Counted from the first letter of the stretch, positions 37,485 through 49,869 are shown. The stretch: DNA of 64,000 bases from Quillaja saponaria (GCA_029379385.1 CM055608.1:21574350-21638349); one strand, 5' to 3'. Notes: generated from the letters alone by a model not told the origin. A program made the numbers and translations.

Positions 37485-39164
37485 TTAAGTTTAGAAGTTT
37501 AAGAGCTTCAAATGTACAAGCAGTAAGGAATGAATGAGTTGGTCAAAGCAAGCTCTAGGAGGAAGTACAAGAGGAATAAAAAGAGGTTCAAGCACTCTTT
37601 GAAAGATAAATCCTCCATTGCTTTAAGGACAAGGGCTAAGCATGCCAAATTAGAGTCGACGACTATAAATCAAGGGTTTCTTGGGAGGTAACCCAAGTTT
37701 TTAAATTTTTCTTTGTTCTTTTTAATTTATATTTTAGTTCTTATTGAGAATTTTTCATTACGTAGTTGTTAGTTTTTTTTTTTTTTTTAAAAAAAACACT
37801 AAAAAAAAAAAAAACACTTCATTTTTACCTCCTTCCAACTTAGATACTATTAACAAGGACAAGAATTCGTGTTCTTTACACTTTGCTTCAATTCCAAGGA
37901 GTCATTCTATCATTATTCCTTTTTATATTTTAACATTGAGGGCAATGTTTGTCTTAAGTTTAGTGGAGGGTTTTATTGTACTTGTTTTCCTTAGGTTTAC
38001 TTAGCCATGATGTTATTATGCTTTTATGATGAATTCCTTTATCCTATGATAATATTTTAGCTTTTATATGATCTTGAAATTCATGTTAAATTCTTGAGTT
38101 AGTAGCATTGTAGGATGTAATTTCCAACATATATTATGCACTTGATCTTTTTGTTGGGATTGTGTTGCTAATTTAGAGATCATTTATGTTTAAAAAGTTC
38201 AGTTTTAGCAAAGAATCTTTGAAGTTGTTTGATTATCTCTTGAGGAAAAATCATAGATTTAGATCGTTTGATATATTATAATCTTTGTTACTATATTGAG
38301 CTTATATTACCCTTTCTTATATACCCACAAATTTTTTACTTAACCATTATTTTTAAATTCCAGTTTTGAACCATTACTATTAGGCTTGTTGATCATTCTA
38401 GCAATATATTGAGATATGCTAAGAAAAGAAGGAAAGGTTGGAACAATTGAAAAAAAAAAAAAAAAAAACAAAACAAAAGAAATTATATGTTTATGCCTCT
38501 TGATCACCCCTATATTCAAAATGAAAAATAATTAAGTTTGAGAGTGCGAGAAGTTTTTTTTTTTTTTTTTTTTTTTAAGTACGACAAGAGTTGGGCAAAA
38601 GAAAAGGAAAAGCAAAGCCAAGAAGAAAAATATATGAAGTAGTGGAAAGAAAAGAAGATGCCAAGTGGTATTACTTGAGATGTGTAAAAAAGAAATCTCT
38701 ACAAGGGTCTAGACTGATCTATGTACTTAGAGTAACTCAAAGCCTTATAATTTTCTTTATCATGTCGTTGCCCCTGCCTATATTACAAGCTTAATAAAAA
38801 TTTATTGATCCTTGACTTAGTGGAGTCTACATTAGTTAAAAGAGAGATGAACAGAAAACAAATAAGGTTTGAAGGCTAAGTTGGATTTTGCATAGACATA
38901 AACTTATCTAGATTGCATGCATTTCTTTGCTTAAATATCACATGCACACACATTGAAAATCCATTTGAATTTGATGCTTGCTTTTGAATTGAAATATAAA
39001 TTTTGATGATACTTAGAGTTGACATTTAGTTAAGATCATATCAAACATTTGAAGGCATGTTGGTAAGCCATTATGTTAGTGTAATGCATCTTTGGCTATT
39101 CGTTTTTGTTTGTATCTTAGTTTACTTTTGCTCAAAAATTAGCAAAATTTTAAGTTTAGGCGTG
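37485..39164 (+). mobile_element. Athila 3' internal region with polypurine tract
   Basis: Contains the typical Athila end phrases cttgggaggtaacccaag (about 37680-37697), aacattgagggcaatgttt (37933-37951) and a degenerate polypurine tract taagtttaggcgtg just before the LTR at 39165. Homopolymer T/A runs are frequent (for example 37772-37815, 38557-38577). No env-like protein can be read. Confidence 0.78.
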
Positions 39165-40526
39165 TGATAAGTCTATGAGATAGCATTATTACATATCCTT
39201 TTTATTAATATTATTGGCTATGTTCTAGAGTTTTAGTTTGATTTGCTTAGTCGAGTCATTTGTATTAAGATGTTGAATTGTATTTAACTATGCTTAAGAT
39301 TTAGCCTTGAATTAAGGTTTAATATTTAAAGGATAGTCATTTGAAGTCAAATTGGATAGGAATAAGGATTTCCTATGCTTCGGGTGCGACAGCCTTGGAA
39401 AAAGGACCCCGCAACACCTAAAATTACAAGAAAACACAAAGTCAGAGGCGACTGGCTCGAGACTAAAAAGCAGTCAGAAACAGAAAGCTGGCTCCATGGC
39501 ACCCACCATAAGGCCCTTCTCCGAATTTCAGTGTCGTGGCACTAGAAAAGCATGGTTGCGACACTAACCCGATTCTTAGTCCAAATCGAACTCAAATTAA
39601 CGGTTTTAAAGCCTATTTAAAGAAGAATAGCTTAGAGATTCAATACACATAAGTTAGGTAAGAAGTAATGGAGAGTAAGAGGCCATCATGAGTGCAAGGA
39701 GCAAGAGGAGGATGGATGGTTCAAGAATGAAGCTTGGCAACCTATCAATTTTCTATCATTCTACTTTTTATATTCCTTGTATTTGTTTGATGTTTACTTT
39801 ATTTGAATCCATGTTTACACTAAGTAGCATCGAGTAGTTTTCTTTTTAGGATTGCAATAGAACTCAACATGTACCTTGGATTTACTTTATTTATTGATTG
39901 CTTAGGGTTTAGTACATGAGTTATATAGTTTATTCTATGCTTAATGCTTCTAATTGATTGGCGATCTTTTAGATTGACTTGGTAACATAGAGGAACCTTG
40001 ATGAAGAAAATCTAGGTTTCACATTAAATAAGATAGCACTTGTTTGAATTCATTCACATACTTGTTGGAATTTATTCATAAGTAGGATAGAAATATACCT
40101 TCATAACTTCTATAACCAAGTTTAGGTATATTCTTAATGAGTTTTACTTAACTTAATTCTTATAGAAATATAGTGAATTGGTTAAGTGAGATATTTTTTA
40201 TAAGCAACTCAAAAGGTACTTATAATTAAATAAGAACCTTAGCTCAACAATTCGGTATCATAACTAAACATGATAAGATAATAATGATCTAAGTGAAGTG
40301 TTGAGAAAAATTATATTTCTAGATTTTCCTATAATATTCTTAAGTTTACTTGCTTTAGTTTAATTTAGTTAGTAATCTCAAAGTTTATTCATTTAGATAA
40401 AGTTAAGATTGATTAATTTTAGTATTTAAAGATTTTTAGATTTAATTCCTAGTATGAACAATTTCTACTTAACATTTTATGACTTGTTAAACGATATGTA
40501 CGCTTGCGCTAGTAAAGTCTATAACA
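39165..40526 (+). repeat. 3' LTR of the Athila element
   Basis: Starts TGATAAGTCTATGAGATAG after the PPT and ends tagtaaagtctataaca at 40526. Matches the LTR at 43053-44452 almost throughout (for example ttggctat, gaagtcaaattgga, ccatgtttacactaagtagc, aaatatagtgaattgg). Confidence 0.88.
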
Positions 40527-40674
40527 CAAATGCAGAAAATAGTATCTGAGTTTACAGTATTGAGTTTATTTATTTGCTTTTGAAAGTTGACGTACATGAT
40601 TATCTACGTCTGTAATGTGACCTTCTGCATCTGTATTTAACAAAAATAGATAACGTCATTTCTTCTAGTGTAAG

Positions 40675-43052
40675 ATTGGAGTTATGGATTTCATATGTTG
40701 TAAGCAATCTGTCACTAGACGTCTGCTTAGAATTTGGTGTTTTGTTCTCTTATTAAATATAAAAGGTCATGTTTTATTTGCATTAAATAATTCTATTCAA
40801 GGTGCTCTAGATATATACAGAAGGAGATGTCTACCATATGATCGTATCAAATGTCATCATGTTTTGTATTTCTCAAGCTTTTTTTTTTTTTTTAAATGAT
40901 GTTTCTCTTCTTATTTACCTGTTAAATAGAAAATTCTTAAGATATGCTGACTAAGAAGATAAGTTTTACCTCATCGTGTGTAGATGGATATTTGTGCTCT
41001 TTTCTCAATCTATTGAATTTTTTCACCTTTTTTGTGCTGGTTTATATATTACTTACATGATTATGGTCTAGTTATCTATCTCCATGGTTTTTTTTTTCTT
41101 CTCTGGTATATACTAAAACCCCTTGATTTTTCAGATCATTCACCTATTCAAAAATCTTGCGATTTATCCAATTGAATTGCATGCATTTGTCTCCGTTTTT
41201 CTTTTTCTACGGGTATTGCACTAGAGCTTTTTCATTTCTTTTTTATTTTTCTTCTTATTAATTTTATTTCATGGTTGGGCATCTATGGCTAAGTAGTAAA
41301 CCTTGTGTTGATCAGCTATGGGTAAGTAGATAAATGTTTGCAATTTATTATGACCCTTACTTTACTTCTATCTAGTCTGTTATTGTGCATGTTTGCATTC
41401 AATTCTTTAAAAAAATTTATTGCTTGTGTTTTTTTTTCTTTAATTAGGGTACTCTCACACCAATTCCCTATCTATTCTTTAGTTTTTAGGTAGTAAGCTA
41501 TTAAAATTTTTTGTAATTAGCGCAAGAAAGTTTTGTGCCAGATCCATGGTTTATGTTAGTGTTGTAGTTTGTTAAAATGAATCCTTGTTAATCTAGGATG
41601 TCCCTATGTTTTTCCCCCCATTTATAATAGTTGTCATCATCCACACAAAAGTGAAGCAAATCAAAAAAGGCCAGAAACTTCCACAACTAAGAATTGCAAA
41701 TTGTATCAATTTTTAAATTAAAGTGAGTTTAAAACTAGAAATTAATGCAAAACAACATTAGTAAAAGAGAGAAATCTTGTTGTACAAAAAAAAAATGATA
41801 CCTTAAACCTAAAGCCATAATCATAGATAAAGAACTTGCTAATTATGAAAAAATGTCTCTCTGTAGTTCATTACTATCAATCTGCGATTCTAATTGTTGG
41901 GCTATATCATGTCTTCAAATATTATGTATAGTTGACTGGTGGCTCTTCTGTGGAATGTTATGACTTGATTCTTGAATTCACTCAGTTTCTTTGAGATCAT
42001 AGTCACTAAACTGCTTAATGATGATTGTTTAAAAGCTTTTCTAGTGTATGTCCAGTGTTGATCAGTATTGAATGCTTCCTTTGCATTTTATCTCTATTTT
42101 CTATGTATTTCTTATTCTTTCACTAGGTTGGAACAACCAGCACTATACTGAACCCATTGGATGAATATCTATCTCAGTTTATTTTTAAGTTCGAACATCT
42201 TGTTAACTTGTTCTTCTGATATGTTCTAAAAGAAGTTGATATATGTTGGTATGTTTGTGAATCTATATGATTTTTTTATAGCCACTTTCTGTGTAAGATA
42301 TTCTCCTTGAATTTATTTATCTTGATCCTTTGTATGCTTGATAGTATTCCCAGAGGACATTGTCCTGGCAAAGGTAGTAAGGGGACCTCCGATAGAAGAG
42401 ATAAGGGTACCTTTGTTCCTATATTTTTTCCTCCTTTAGAGCAAGTTTAGAACTTATCTAATGTGTGATCTTCACATATCCCATCGAGTTTATGTATGTG
42501 TGTAATAATTTATTAATTAGTTATATTGAAATAAGAAACAATGTACTAATGTCTGAATTAATATTTTATTATGTAAGTACTATTTCCCCCTCTGTTTTGG
42601 TCGATATTCCCCCTCATGTATCGTCTATTCGAGCCACTGCTACTCCGACCTCCTCTATCCGGCGACACCACCTTATGTGGATGATGCAACCTCTTCTTCT
42701 ACGATAGGTAAATAGTTATATTTTCAATTACATTTATGCCTATATTCATCACTTATGCATATTGCCTAATATATATTTCATCTTATTTTAGTATAAATTA
42801 TTCATGTATATTTTTTTTTATAGGTGATAAGAGTATAACTGAGACCTCGTCTATGAGAAAGTGCTCGAAGGAGCATAATTAACCATGGGAATCGACCTAT
42901 GTTATAAAGAACAGTTCAGATATCTTAATTGCAGGAGATGTATAATATTTTCCACCATAACAATATATGTTCCATATATTTTGTTTTGTTATTGATATTA
43001 ATTTTTTTTTCTTTTACTAAGTTAAACTGGCCAATTGTGTTGAACACAAAGG
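40675..43052 (+). other. Possible continuation of the older CACTA-like element
   Basis: The first 75 bp (ttggagttatggatttcat...gtaagcaatct...cactaga) repeat the sequence at 22353-22430 left of the outer CACTA. The rest is AT-rich. Possible small exons of a transposon gene lie at about 42350-42430 (frame IPRGHCPGKGSKGTSD), 42590-42710 and 42825-42945, each bounded by GT/AG-like sites, but I cannot assign a family. Confidence 0.35.
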
Positions 43053-44452
43053 TGATAAGTCTTTGAAATAGATTTATTACATATCCCTTTGACTAATATT
43101 ATTGGCTATTGTCTTGAGTTTTAGTTTGATTTTGCTTAGTTGAGTCGTTCGTACTAAGGTGTTGCCTCCTAGTTGAGTATAGTTAGGATTTAGCCTTTAA
43201 TTATGAGTTTTATTTATTCTTAAATTAGTTTGTGTGTTTTGAAGGTTTAATGCTTAAAGAAATGAGATTCTTTTGAAGTCAAATTGGACGGGAATAAGAT
43301 TTCCAACGTGTTGGAAGCCACAGCCATGGAAAAGGGCACCGCAGTGCTAAAAATTGCATACGAAAACACAAAATTAGAAGCAACTAGCACTTAGGTGTCA
43401 AAAAGATGATGCTATGGCACCAAGACAGAAGCAACCGGTGCCTATGAGCCAGAAAACCAGCATCTAACGGGTGTCCCTTTTTCGAATTTTAGTGCCGCAG
43501 CACCAGCTAGCCCTATTCCTAGTCTGAAATGAAATCAAATTGAAGGTTTTAAAGCCTATTTAAAGGGAATAACTCGGGGATTCAATAAACACAAGTTAGT
43601 TAAGAAGTTCCAAAGATTAAAGGGCGATCAAGAGTGCAAGGAGCAAGAAGAGAAAGGATAGCTAAAGGTTCGAGACTGACAATCTTTATAGCTTTTTTTT
43701 AATTATTCTACTCCTTTACTTTCTTTGTATTTGTTTGATGTTTTCTTTATTTGAATCCATGTTTACACTAAGTAGCATGGAGTAGTTTTATTTCTAAGAT
43801 TGCAACTGAACTCAACATGTAGCTTGGATTACTCTATATACTGCTTGCTTGGGGTTTGATACATGAGTTATTTATTTTATTCTATACATAATTCTTCTAA
43901 TTGATTGGTCATGTTTTAGATTGATTGATAACTCAGAGGAACCTTAATGAAGGAAATCTAGGTTTAGACATGAATCAAATAGTACTTGTTTGAATTCATT
44001 CAAGTGCTTGTTTGAATTTGATTCACATGTAGAATAGAAATATACTTTCATACCTTATGTAGCCAAGATTAGGTCTATTCTTATCGAGTCTTACTTAGCT
44101 AAATTCTCATAGAAATATAGTGAATTGGTTAAGTGAGATATAATTATAAGCAACTGTAAAGATACTTATAATTGAATAAGAACCCTGGGTTAATAATTCG
44201 GTACCAAAACTAAGCATGATAAGATAATAATGATCCAAGTGAAGCGTTGAAGGAAGTTGTAAATCTACGTGTTCTCCATTATATTCCTAAGTTCCCTTGA
44301 TTTAGTTTAATTTAGTTAATAATCTCAAAGCTTCGGAGTCATTTTAGTATTTAACAATTATTAGAGCTCAATTACTCGTGGGAAAAATTTCTACTTATCA
44401 CTTCATTACTTGTTAAACGATAAGTTCGTTTGCATTAGTAAAGTCCATAACA
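43053..44452 (+). repeat. Second Athila LTR copy
   Basis: Starts TGATAAGTCTTTGAAATAG and ends tagtaaagtccataaca. Aligns with 39165-40526 along its length. Directly followed by the PBS (ttggcattgttgctgagga, about 44458-44476), so this is a 5' LTR. Confidence 0.88.
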
Positions 44453-44565
44453 AGTTTTGGCATTGTTGCTGAGGAGCTATTCTAATCATTGTTAATAATA
44501 ATACCAGTCAATTCTAGTTTTAATTCAAACTTTTTTTTATATTATTTTTCAGGTACTCTTGTTGA
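44453..44565 (+). mobile_element. Short Athila 5' internal stub
   Basis: Contains PBS and the first about 100 bp of internal sequence, matching 29373-29485 (ccagtcaattctagttttaa, ttttcaggtact). Athila similarity stops after this; the rest of that copy is missing. Confidence 0.75.
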
Positions 44566-44778
44566 CTAATTGGGTAAGAGCTACACATACAATAAACATC
44601 GCGAGGACAAACACAAACTAGATTCTGTCCGCTGTCACTGAGGAATTCTGAGGAGTGCTACAAGCCTTCAACCTGTCTGATGCAACTCCTCATATCGTTC
44701 CAAAGAGACATGTAAGTTTGTTTTAATTTATTTTTTTTAATAAAATAAATGCGTTCATTATAAATGTGTTAATAACTT

Positions 44779-44841
<63 letters not shown>

Positions 44842-45130
44842 GTATGTATAATAGGATATCGGTCATAATGAAACGAATGATGTAGAGGATGAGAACAACG
44901 AAAGTTTAGGTTGTGATTATGTATTAGGTTTTTATCATTGCATGTTTTTAACATTAAGACAATAAATTTTGTTTTTGCCTTTATGTATTCAATAATTGGA
45001 CAATAAATTAGGTTTTCAATTTACCTTATACTATTATTAGGTTTTGTATTTGAGCAAGCTTATTTTGTATATTTTTTTTTAATGTTTAAAAAAAAAAATT
45101 TGAGTTTTGTGAACTATTTGTAATGACCTT
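44566..45130 (+). other. Unassigned transposon-like stretch with an AT microsatellite
   Basis: Two exon-like pieces (about 44600-44710 reading SAVTEEF-GVLQAFNLSD, and about 44855-44930, acidic) flank an (AT)n tract at about 44787-44835. They may be the tail of a gene in the older CACTA-like element. Family not recognised. Confidence 0.3.
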
Positions 45131-45748
45131 AAGGGTTTTAAGGGATGCATTGATGTTGCTGAGGGTTTGGGATAATTTGACAATGTGTTTAGCAATTTCT
45201 CTTGTAAAATGGGATGAAAGAAAATGTGAGGGAATGGTGAGGAGAATGTGAGGGAATCAGAAAATGTCCCAGAATAGGAAGGAAGTGGCGAAGGACTGCA
45301 TACTAAAATAGTAGTATGGTGAGGAAAAGGTGAGGGACTACATACTAAAATCCTGGCATGGTGAGGAATGTTGAGAAAAATATAAGGGACTATAAAATTG
45401 AAAACGCAAGGGTTCGAAGGAATAAAGAGGAATTAGTGAAGATTTTACAAGAGATTTTACAAGAAGAATACAATAAATTTGCATTTACTCTATTTCTCGC
45501 CGTTTGGCGAGGGAGCAAAGAAATGGTGAGGAACTCTTTCCCTCCCCAAATGTGGCAAGGGAATAGCATGGAATTTGTCAATCTCTTGCTATTTAGTGAC
45601 CTGATTTTGACGAGGGAACACTATTCTCACTATTCCCTAGCAATTTGATTTGACGAGGGAGTGGCAAGGAAAAGGTTAGGGAATGTGTCCCTTGCCAAAT
45701 TGTGAATTTTCTTGAGGAGACAGGCTATATGACCTCTGAGCACTTGGT
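45131..45748. repeat. G-rich direct repeats and a perfect short hairpin
   Basis: Purine-rich words gtgagggaatggtgagg and gtgagggactacatactaaaa recur at 45220-45390. A perfect inverted repeat ctcgcc-gttt-ggcgag lies at about 45498-45513, and looser complementary segments (attccctagcaatttg against caaatgtggcaagggaat) surround it. The structure suggests a foldback or subterminal region of an unclassified DNA transposon. An open frame at 45358-45648 appears fortuitous. Confidence 0.45.
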
Positions 45749-47107
45749 GTGATTTGTATGTTGCTAATTTCTTACGGTATTATTTAATTTCTTGTCAAGG
45801 ATGGCCGAAGGTACGTAATTTATTTAAAGCATATTTATGTAGTTTATTAAAATATGCTATTATGTGGTATTAGAGCCTCCTTTAGACTATTTTATTTAGT
45901 ATAAAGTAAAAATCACTTACTAAAGAAAATTATCTCTCAATCTATATATTAAAATAATTTTTTAGAAATTAACATATGAATTATTTCAGACTATGAATGA
46001 TGTATTTCTTGTATTCAGTACTTAATGAATATTGGAGAGATGCCATTCAAGTATATAAGTAGCATGTATGGTGATTCGTGGATGTATCGTCTAATTGAAA
46101 CAATTGGGTTGTTATAATTTTCTGTATATATTAATTTGGGACCAGTTGAGAATATTTCAGGGTTGAAAAATATTATAAGTTTTATATTTTCTGAAATATA
46201 TATTCTTTATTTAATATTTATGCAAAAAATTATTATGATATGTCAACATATGAATTAAAATAGTTGATACTCCGGTTTATTAATATGTCATTTTAATGTT
46301 TTTAAATATTAATGATTTATGAGTAGCCATAGCATCTTAAAACATGATGATATTTATCGTAGTTATATAGTATTATTTTCATTCAATTGATGGTTAAACT
46401 ACACAAATTTAAATGACATCTAATAATGGTAATTAGTTTGTGAAGATAATTATTACCTTTAACAAATTAATTAGAATAAGATAATGAATTTTGACAGTAA
46501 GAGTAGATAATCCTATGCCTATATGTATGGATTATTTATTTCTTCTGTTTTTATATTCATAAGTTTTTGTATCAAAGTTTCATAAAATAGGGACAATTAA
46601 TTTGTAATGTAATTAACTCTACCCCACAAGAATTAATTATTTTTATAATTTAATTAGAATAAGATAGTGAATTTTTTATATAAGATTATATAGTTTTATG
46701 CCCACAAGTATGTATAATTTATTTCAAGTGCTATATTTTGGATCCACTAGTCTTATTTAAAGTGTTAGTAAATTTATGCCTGTTGTGACATTTGCCCACA
46801 AGAAGGTTGAATTTACTTATTTGAATTTAACATTGGTTTATTCAAAATAAAATTTTAGCTCATAGCATGATATGTGAATTTTTTTTTTTTTATTTGATGT
46901 TATTTCACTTATATGTTTTAACTATTCTTCTCTTATGTTATATGCTTAGTGATTTACAAAGACGAATCTATAAGATTATTTGATTTATCTAAAGCCTACG
47001 TTAAAAAGTTTTTGAAAGATTTCTAATGCAGTAATGTACACTTATATGCAGTAGCACCCATTGTAACATAGGATGAATTCAGTTTAAGACAATGTCACAA
47101 AAGTTAT

Positions 47108-47111
<4 letters not shown>

Positions 47112-47163
<52 letters not shown>

Positions 47164-47174
47164 AGAGAGAGAGA
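47112..47174 (+). repeat. Poly(A) tract of about 49 followed by (GA)7
   Basis: An uninterrupted A run (47112-47160) and a GA microsatellite (47161-47174) sit between the RT tail and RNase H remnants of the copia element. Probably microsatellite expansion; the exact length is assembly-sensitive. Confidence 0.9.
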
Positions 47175-48192
47175 AAATAAATTCCCTACGTAATTGTAGT
47201 TGGCATCCTTATATATGTATGCAAAGGTCTGTTCAAGACCTAATATAGGGTCTGCAATATGAATACTTAGCATATAATAAAGTAATCAAGGCCTTAATTA
47301 TTGAGAAAGCTACCAGAAAGTTATGTATTATCTGCAATGAACCAAGAAATATAAGCTCATATATAGATACTCTAATCACTTAAGGTGATTAACTATTCAG
47401 ATTTGAATTATGATAGATGTGTAAATTCAAAATAAAATCTACTTCAAGATATGTCTCCCTTTTGAAGGAAGAGTTATATCTAGGAGAAAGGATAAGCAAA
47501 CAATAATTGCTTAATCTACCATTAAGTATGTATAATTCATTGCATGCTAATAAGCTAAGTCACGGGCTATAGGTTAAGGAGTTTTATATTGGGCTGAGAA
47601 TTGTCAGCTCTAAAGTAAGGCCACTAAAGGTTTATTTTGACGATCAACTGTAATATTATTTACTAAGAATAATAAAGTCAATATGGTAGAAAGCATATCA
47701 ATATAAAGTATTTTGCTGATAAAGATCATATTAAGAAACATAATGTGGATGTCCAGAATATTCGTATTGAACTAATGATTAAAAATCTCTTGACTAAAGG
47801 ATTGTCGGAGCCTCAAAGTATATGGTCACGTGGTTCTTATAAGAATTAGTAGTTCAATTAAAGATTGATCATCTCATATAGTATTCTTAAGATAAAGTAT
47901 GACATTATTATCGCTGTGAACATAAGTTATATGTCGAAATAAAGTAGGATCTTGAATGTCTTATTGGGAGTTCGTTCATAAAATATTTACTCATAAAGTG
48001 CTCTATTTAAGAGAATCAAGCATTGTGATACATGAAATTGAACATTTGAGTTTATGGAATATTACCACCACGATTCACGTACGGACACTCTTTAATTTAA
48101 GGGTGAGATTTCCAAATCTGGAGAATTTTGCATGACCAAATAAAGTTATCTATATTACCTATACAGTTTTTGGTTGAGACAAAGTGAAAGAA

Positions 48193-48579
48193 TGTAAAAC
48201 ATGTCTCCTTAAAGAAGACTATGTATGGCTTACTTGCCACAACTAATTAACTTTTATTGTATTGATAAAACTAAAGGATAAAAATCTTAATTAAAAATAA
48301 TTTGAAAGGTAATAAATAAATTAATAAAGATAAATAAAGTGGTGGATAATAACAGTTATCTCTAAATAAGGATAAAACTTTTATTCCACTCAGTAATTAA
48401 CTTCTTATTAGATTCCTAATCTATAAATTGTCTATGTTATCCTCAGACTAAAGTGTGTACAGTAATTTCTTGGACAAAAGCTAGAAACCTCTACGTGAGA
48501 GGTTGATGGGGTTTGTATTTTGCTAATTTTCGCAATGTAATTTAAAGTATATTTATGAAGTTCATTAAATATGCTAACA
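48193..48579 (+). repeat. 3' LTR of the decayed copia element
   Basis: Starts TGTAAAACATGTCTCCTTAA and ends aaatatgctaaca. Its first two thirds match the lone LTR at 19479, and its last about 110 bp match 45749-45862. It gives a 387-bp LTR. Confidence 0.78.
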
Positions 48580-49865
48580 TAATTTAGTCCTAGAATCAAA
48601 TAGAACCGTTTTTTCATGATTGGATATACCATTTATTGCTCTCTTAGAAGACAAATAAATATCTTTCCTTAGTAAAGAATCAAATACTAGTGAAAGAATT
48701 CAAAAGAATAATTGTTTAAATCAGAGGCAGAGTCAGGGCCCGAATTATGATTTTCTTCAAAAATATTTATATGGTCCATATGTCTTTTAGAGAGTTCAAA
48801 CGCACTGGGCCGCCCAAATTTCAATACAATCCATTACTAGTGTCAACTTTTTAATTTTTATTGAGTTCTCTAGTTTCTGGGCCTCACATGCTTGCTATTA
48901 GAAAAAAATATTAAAATGAAAGAAAATTGCGAAATTTTGGTTACAGGCCTCGGTTTGAAACCCAAGTTTAGGTTATAACGAAAATTGATAATAACTATTA
49001 AATCAAGTTGTGTGTTGCGTCCATATAATTACTTACATTAGTGAAAATAGGTAATACTACAACAAACAATATAACATATTTATACATTACTTTTATTATA
49101 TATAAACTGTATATTACTAAAAATTATATATAAACTACTAAATTTTATATACACTAAAACTATATTAGACAAGTCAAGTGTTTCAGACTTGATTAGAAAA
49201 TTTAAACTTAATTTATTTGTTAATTAAGTCTTAAAATAAAATTTGAGTTTGGCTCGTTTAGAAAATGAGCCTTTCTTGAGTTTTAATTTTTAACTCGTTT
49301 AGTAATGAGTTAATGTCAATCATTCAAAAGATAGGTTTGTAAGCTTGTAAGCTTGACTCATTTAATATTAATTATGTTATATATAATTAATTAAATATAT
49401 TTACATGTTAAATTTAAATATAAAAAAAAATTAATTTGGTGATAATTTATTTAATTAGATTGTTTGGATTTAGACTATGATATCTTTATTAGTTTATGCT
49501 CACAAGTTTCAGGCAAACAAAAATTGAGCTCAAGCATATCTAAATTTGGAGAATTTGAATTTTTTTTCATCAAAATATCGACTCGAGCTATGTAAAAGTC
49601 CTGGTTCCGCCCTATATTTAAACAAAAATTATGGCTTTACATTCCTAGTACTTACCATAATTTTTTCATTTCTTGTGTTGTTTGTTTGCATTTTTTTCTT
49701 TGCCCAACCATTACCAGTTGAAATGATACCCAAGATTTTCAATGGCTTGATTTGGAAATCAGAGAGCTCTGGTATTGTGACCAATTACAAAGATGAAATC
49801 AAAGAGATGATCTTGCATTAATGAAAACCTGACAGCTTAAGCCCAAGAAAATCCGAGCAAAATGG
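48580..49865. other. Intergenic, possible MITE remnants
   Basis: No coding region. At 49195-49540 the words ctcgttta, gagctcaagc, gcttgtaagcttgactca and tgagttt recur in both orientations, as in some hAT-type MITEs, but I could not define termini or a target duplication. Confidence 0.3.
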
Positions 49866-49869
49866 AAAA

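Larger units (their letters stand above)
29085..40526 (+). mobile_element. Ty3/gypsy Athila-type retrotransposon, deleted and split by a CACTA element
   Basis: Order on the + strand: damaged 5' LTR (29085-29372), PBS (29379-29395), gag (about 29480-30890), protease region (about 31018-31790), inserted CACTA element (31836-37484), 3' internal region with PPT (37485-39164), 3' LTR (39165-40526). No reverse transcriptase, RNase H or integrase blocks are seen, so the RT-IN part is missing. All coding parts contain stops. It lies inside the outer CACTA element, between its tandem array and its right end. Confidence 0.82.
22471..40671 (+). mobile_element. CACTA/En-Spm element (outer), split by nested insertions
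   Basis: The left end is CACTACAATAAATTATC at 22471. The right end, read on the minus strand, is CACTAGAAGAAATGACG at 40671. Both are flanked by TAA (22468-22470 and 40672-40674), a 3-bp target duplication as expected for CACTA. Subterminal regions share the words acgta-gat and tgcatttg/aaatgcaga. Inside are, in order, a solo Athila-type LTR (23381-24934), a Transposase_24-like pseudogene (26836-28260), a tandem array (28500-29084), an inserted Athila element (29085-40526) and about 145 bp of right terminus. Removing the insertions leaves an element of only about 5 kb. Alternative pairing of 22471 with the end at 37484 gives similar TIRs but mismatched 3-bp flanks. Confidence 0.75.
45749..48579 (+). 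mobile_element. Decayed Ty1/copia element with PBS and 3' LTR
   Basis: A truncated 5' LTR end (45749-45862) matches the end of the 3' LTR (tttaaag-atatttatg-agtt-attaaa-atatgct). The PBS tggtattagagcc (45865-45877) is close to the initiator-Met type TGGTATCAGAGCC. From about 46940 a much-mutated RT tail reads KAYVKKFLKDF, then NQCPK-like sequence. RNase H follows (about 47520-47810) with blocks resembling GLRIVSSKVRPLKVYFD, NNKS and STELMI--LLTKGL. The 3' LTR is at 48193-48579. Stops are frequent; nothing is translatable. Confidence 0.75.

Noticed and set aside
45358..45648. 96-codon open frame in the G-rich segment
   Set aside because: No similarity; composition follows the local purine repeats.
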